From NCBI GenBank assembly GCA_016206385.1, contig JACQRS010000111.1, positions 1 to 8,427 of the forward strand: 8,427 nt of DNA, read 5' to 3'. Below the pieces are notes generated by a model. That model did not search any database, was not told where the DNA came from, and saw only the letters and a program-made list of their open reading frames with translations. A program made the position numbers and the translations under genes. The stretch comes from Candidatus Rokuibacteriota bacterium. Lineage in GTDB: Bacteria > Methylomirabilota > Methylomirabilia > Rokubacteriales > CSP1-6. This document shows, in pieces, positions 6,437 through 8,427 of the stretch (positions are counted from its first letter, which is position 1; every line of letters begins with the position of its first letter).

Positions 6437-6745
6437 ATGGCCTCCCGCCTCCCCGAGCTTCTCGGGCGCGCCCGCGACCTCTGTGCCGAGCGTGACCGGC
6501 TGGTCGAGGCCGTGGCCGAGCGATGGGTCGCTGCGCTCAGGGGCCAGCGCCTGTCGTCAGAGGACCTCGATGAGCTCTGGGCGGGTCTCACCGAGGCGGC
6601 CGTCAGCGAGCTCCTGAGGGACGGGGGCGGGCGGTGGGCGCCGGAGGCCGTGAGGCTGGAAGCGGCGGAGGTGATCACGCGGGTGCGGCAGCGAGTCGAG
6701 CGAGCCCTGACGGAGGCTGGTGATGGGTCGGCCGACGACGCGTGA
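6437..6745 (+). CDS. Small helical protein of unknown function upstream of selA
   Basis: A 102-aa predicted cytoplasmic protein, rich in Ala, Glu, Arg and Leu and almost wholly alpha-helical by pattern. It has an N-terminal helix with heptad-like leucines (about 5-35), a second helix beginning SSEDLDELWAGLTEAAVSELL, and a charged C-terminal helix (about 70-93). No family is recognised. The ATG follows the lipoprotein stop by 1 nt, with GTGAGGGAG as ribosome binding site. Its 3' end overlaps selA by 23 nt in another frame, and the selA Shine-Dalgarno lies inside it. Tight packing and this coupling support a real gene. A helical adaptor that acts with SelA is possible but unsupported by any motif. 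Confidence 0.68.
   Translation: MASRLPELLGRARDLCAERDRLVEAVAERWVAALRGQRLSSEDLDELWAGLTEAAVSELLRDGGGRWAPEAVRLEAAEVITRVRQRVERALTEAGDGSADDA
6712..6716 (+). promoter_or_regulatory. Ribosome binding site of selA
   Basis: GGAGG ends 6 nt before the ATG at 6723 but only 3 nt before an in-frame GTG at 6720, so the ATG is taken as start. Confidence 0.78.
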
Positions 6746-8153
6746 AGACCGGCAGGCAGCGCTCCGGGCGCTGCCCTCGGTGGATCAGCTCCTCAAGCGC
6801 CTCGAGGGGGACAACGTCGCGGCTCAGCTGCCGCGCGCTCGGGTCGTCGTAGCGGTGCGGGAGTGTGTCGCCGCCGAGCGCCACCGGCTCCTGGACGGTG
6901 TGCGGGCCGGCAGCCGGCCGTCGGCGCCGGACCCTGACCGGCTCGTCGAGCAGATTGTCCGCGCGCTGTCTCAGGCCGGCGCCTTCTCTCTGGCTCCGCT
7001 GATCAACGCTACCGGCGTGGTCCTGCACACCAACCTGGGACGGGCCATCCTCTCCCCGCTGGCCCTCGACCGGCTCTCGCGGGTGGCTTCCGCGTACTCC
7101 AACCTGGAGCTTGACGTGGCCGAGAAGGAGCGCGGCTCCCGCTACGCCCACGTGGACGGCCTCCTGCGCCGGCTCACGGGCGCCGAGGATGCTCTGGTCG
7201 TGAACAACAACGCCGCCGCCGTGCTCCTGGCCCTGGAGAGCCTGGCCCGGGGGAAGGAAGTGGTCGTCTCCCGGGGCGAGCTGATCGAGATCGGCGGCGA
7301 ATTCAGGATCCCGGACATCATGCGTCGCTCGGGGGCGATCCTGCGCGAGGTGGGGACTACCAATCGGACCCACCTGAAGGACTATGCCGACGCCATCGGC
7401 CCGGAGACCGCTCTGCTCCTGAAGGTGCACACGTCCAACTACCGGATCCTCGGCTTTACCGCTCAGGTGACAGCGCGCGAGCTGGCGGAGCTGGGACGCC
7501 AGCGCGGGATTCCGGTGATGGAGGACCTGGGCTCGGGCTGCCTCCTGGATCTCCGCCCCTACGGCTTCCCCTACGAGCCGACGGTACCCGAAGCCGTGGC
7601 GGCAGAGGTTGACGTCGTGACCTTCTCGGGGGACAAGCTCCTCGGGGGCCCGCAGGCGGGGATCGTCGTCGGGCGCGCCGGCCTGGTCGAGCGACTCAAG
7701 CGGAACCCGCTCAACCGGGCGCTCAGGATCGACAAGCTCACCCTGGCGGCGCTGGAGGCCACGCTCTACGCATACGAAGCCGGCACAGCCCGGGAGACGC
7801 TCCCGGTTCTCCGCATGCTGACGGAGCCGCTCCCGTCGGTCCACCGCCGAGCGAAACGGCTGCTCAGAGGCCTCTCCCCCGTGACCCAGAGGGCCTTGGG
7901 CGCGAGGCTTGTCGAGGAGCGGGCCCAGGTGGGAGGCGGAGCGCTCCCGATGGTAGAGCTCCCGACCGTGGCCGTGGCCCTGACCGGTCGTCCGGCAGAG
8001 GAGCTGGACCGGGCGCTCCGCACCGGCGACCCGCCGGTGATCGCGCGTATCCTGGAGGACCGGCTGCTCCTGGACTGCCGGACGGTGCAGACCGCCGAGG
8101 TGCCGCTCCTGGCTCGCGCCCTCTCCCGCCTCGCCGAACGGCTCGCGTTCTAG
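6723..8153 (+). CDS. selA: L-seryl-tRNA(Sec) selenium transferase
   Basis: A 476-aa pyridoxal-phosphate enzyme that converts seryl-tRNA(Sec) to selenocysteyl-tRNA(Sec) with selenophosphate. Residues 18-60 form the N-terminal helical tRNA-Sec-binding domain (LPSVDQLLKRL...). The catalytic core begins at LINATGVVLHTNLGRA (93-108), then SNLELDVAEKERGSRYAHV (126-144), NNNAAAVLLAL (161-171) and RGEL (184-187). VTFSGDKLLGGPQAG (299-313) holds the PLP lysine, Lys305. Length is close to E. coli SelA (463 aa). The start is fixed by its ribosome binding site. The gene overlaps the upstream small ORF and is followed after 12 nt by selB in the same frame, separated by TAG and four codons. The substrate tRNA is encoded 1.3 kb upstream in the same orientation. 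Confidence 0.97.
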   Translation: MGRPTTREDRQAALRALPSVDQLLKRLEGDNVAAQLPRARVVVAVRECVAAERHRLLDGVRAGSRPSAPDPDRLVEQIVRALSQAGAFSLAPLINATGVVLHTNLGRAILSPLALDRLSRVASAYSNLELDVAEKERGSRYAHVDGLLRRLTGAEDALVVNNNAAAVLLALESLARGKEVVVSRGELIEIGGEFRIPDIMRRSGAILREVGTTNRTHLKDYADAIGPETALLLKVHTSNYRILGFTAQVTARELAELGRQRGIPVMEDLGSGCLLDLRPYGFPYEPTVPEAVAAEVDVVTFSGDKLLGGPQAGIVVGRAGLVERLKRNPLNRALRIDKLTLAALEATLYAYEAGTARETLPVLRMLTEPLPSVHRRAKRLLRGLSPVTQRALGARLVEERAQVGGGALPMVELPTVAVALTGRPAEELDRALRTGDPPVIARILEDRLLLDCRTVQTAEVPLLARALSRLAERLAF

Positions 8154-8165
8154 CGCTCGCGTCTC

Positions 8166-8427
8166 ATGAAGCACGTGGTCGTTGGGACGGCGGGCCACAT
8201 CGACCATGGCAAGACTGCCCTGGTCAAGGCCCTGACCGGCATCGACACCGATCGCCTCCCGGAGGAGAAGGCGCGCGGGATCACCATTGACCTGGGCTTC
8301 GCCTACCTTGAGGAGGCGGACGGCCTCACTATCGAGATCGTGGACGTTCCCGGCCACGAGCGCTTCGTCAAGAACATGCTGGCCGGGGTCGGCGGCATCG
8401 ACCTCGCGATGCTCGTGATCGCCGCCG
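8166..8427 (+). CDS. selB: Selenocysteine-specific elongation factor, N-terminal part (3' end outside window)
   Basis: The first 87 residues of SelB, the EF-Tu-like GTPase that carries selenocysteyl-tRNA(Sec) to UGA codons marked by a SECIS hairpin. G-domain motifs are GTAGHIDHGKT (7-17; P-loop), the switch I GIT at 38-40, and DVPGHE (60-65; G3). The stretch LTGIDTDRLPEEKARGITIDLGFA is typical of SelB rather than EF-Tu. There is no Shine-Dalgarno before the ATG, so translation probably depends on selA. The SECIS-binding winged-helix domains would lie beyond the window. Confidence 0.96.
   Translation, partial: MKHVVVGTAGHIDHGKTALVKALTGIDTDRLPEEKARGITIDLGFAYLEEADGLTIEIVDVPGHERFVKNMLAGVGGIDLAMLVIAA

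Noticed and set aside
6675..8357. A 560-codon minus-strand frame opposite selA and selB.
   Set aside because: A long antisense frame is common in GC-rich DNA. The plus strand encodes unmistakable SelA and SelB.

Overview
This is a GC-rich (roughly two-thirds G+C by eye), densely coding bacterial chromosome segment. Signal peptides, a lipobox protein, an MltD-like murein transglycosylase and selenocysteine machinery point to a Gram-negative-type envelope. The style would fit an uncultivated lineage such as Methylomirabilota/Rokubacteria or a deltaproteobacterial relative. That placement is a guess from gene content and composition, not a demonstrated assignment.

Left block (1-2907, + strand): the 3' end of a membrane pyrophosphatase gene (hppA), a DedA-family membrane protein, a DUF47/PhoU-like protein and a Pit-type phosphate transporter. 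The genes are almost contiguous, and the last two share an overlapping TGATG stop/start. All four products concern pyrophosphate, phosphate or ion-coupled membrane transport, so the block reads as a phosphate/PPi operon.

Middle: a perfect 14-bp hairpin (2922-2962) separates pit from a convergent minus-strand gene (2978-3472). That gene encodes an exported 164-aa protein with nine cysteines in KQPCAAK-type repeats on both sides of a small predicted beta domain. It is the least explained protein in the window. Its start (second ATG), promoter (perfect TTGACA) and terminator can all be read from the sequence. A divergent intergenic region (3473-3644) holds its promoter and a consensus TATAAT for the rightward block.

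Right block (3645-8427, + strand): a LysM-containing lytic transglycosylase overlaps a MoaD/ThiS-like ubiquitin-fold protein. A gap of about 200 nt follows, carrying an extended -10 promoter. Next come a tRNA-Sec gene (selC, anticodon UCA, CCA encoded, 8+5 acceptor/T architecture), a DUF3105 membrane-anchored protein 18 nt after the tRNA, a small lipoprotein, a small helical unknown, selA, and the 5' end of selB. The window therefore carries three of the four components of bacterial selenocysteine insertion, the tRNA, the Sec synthase and the special elongation factor. Three uncharacterised genes lie between selC and selA in what looks like one transcription unit. selD is not visible.
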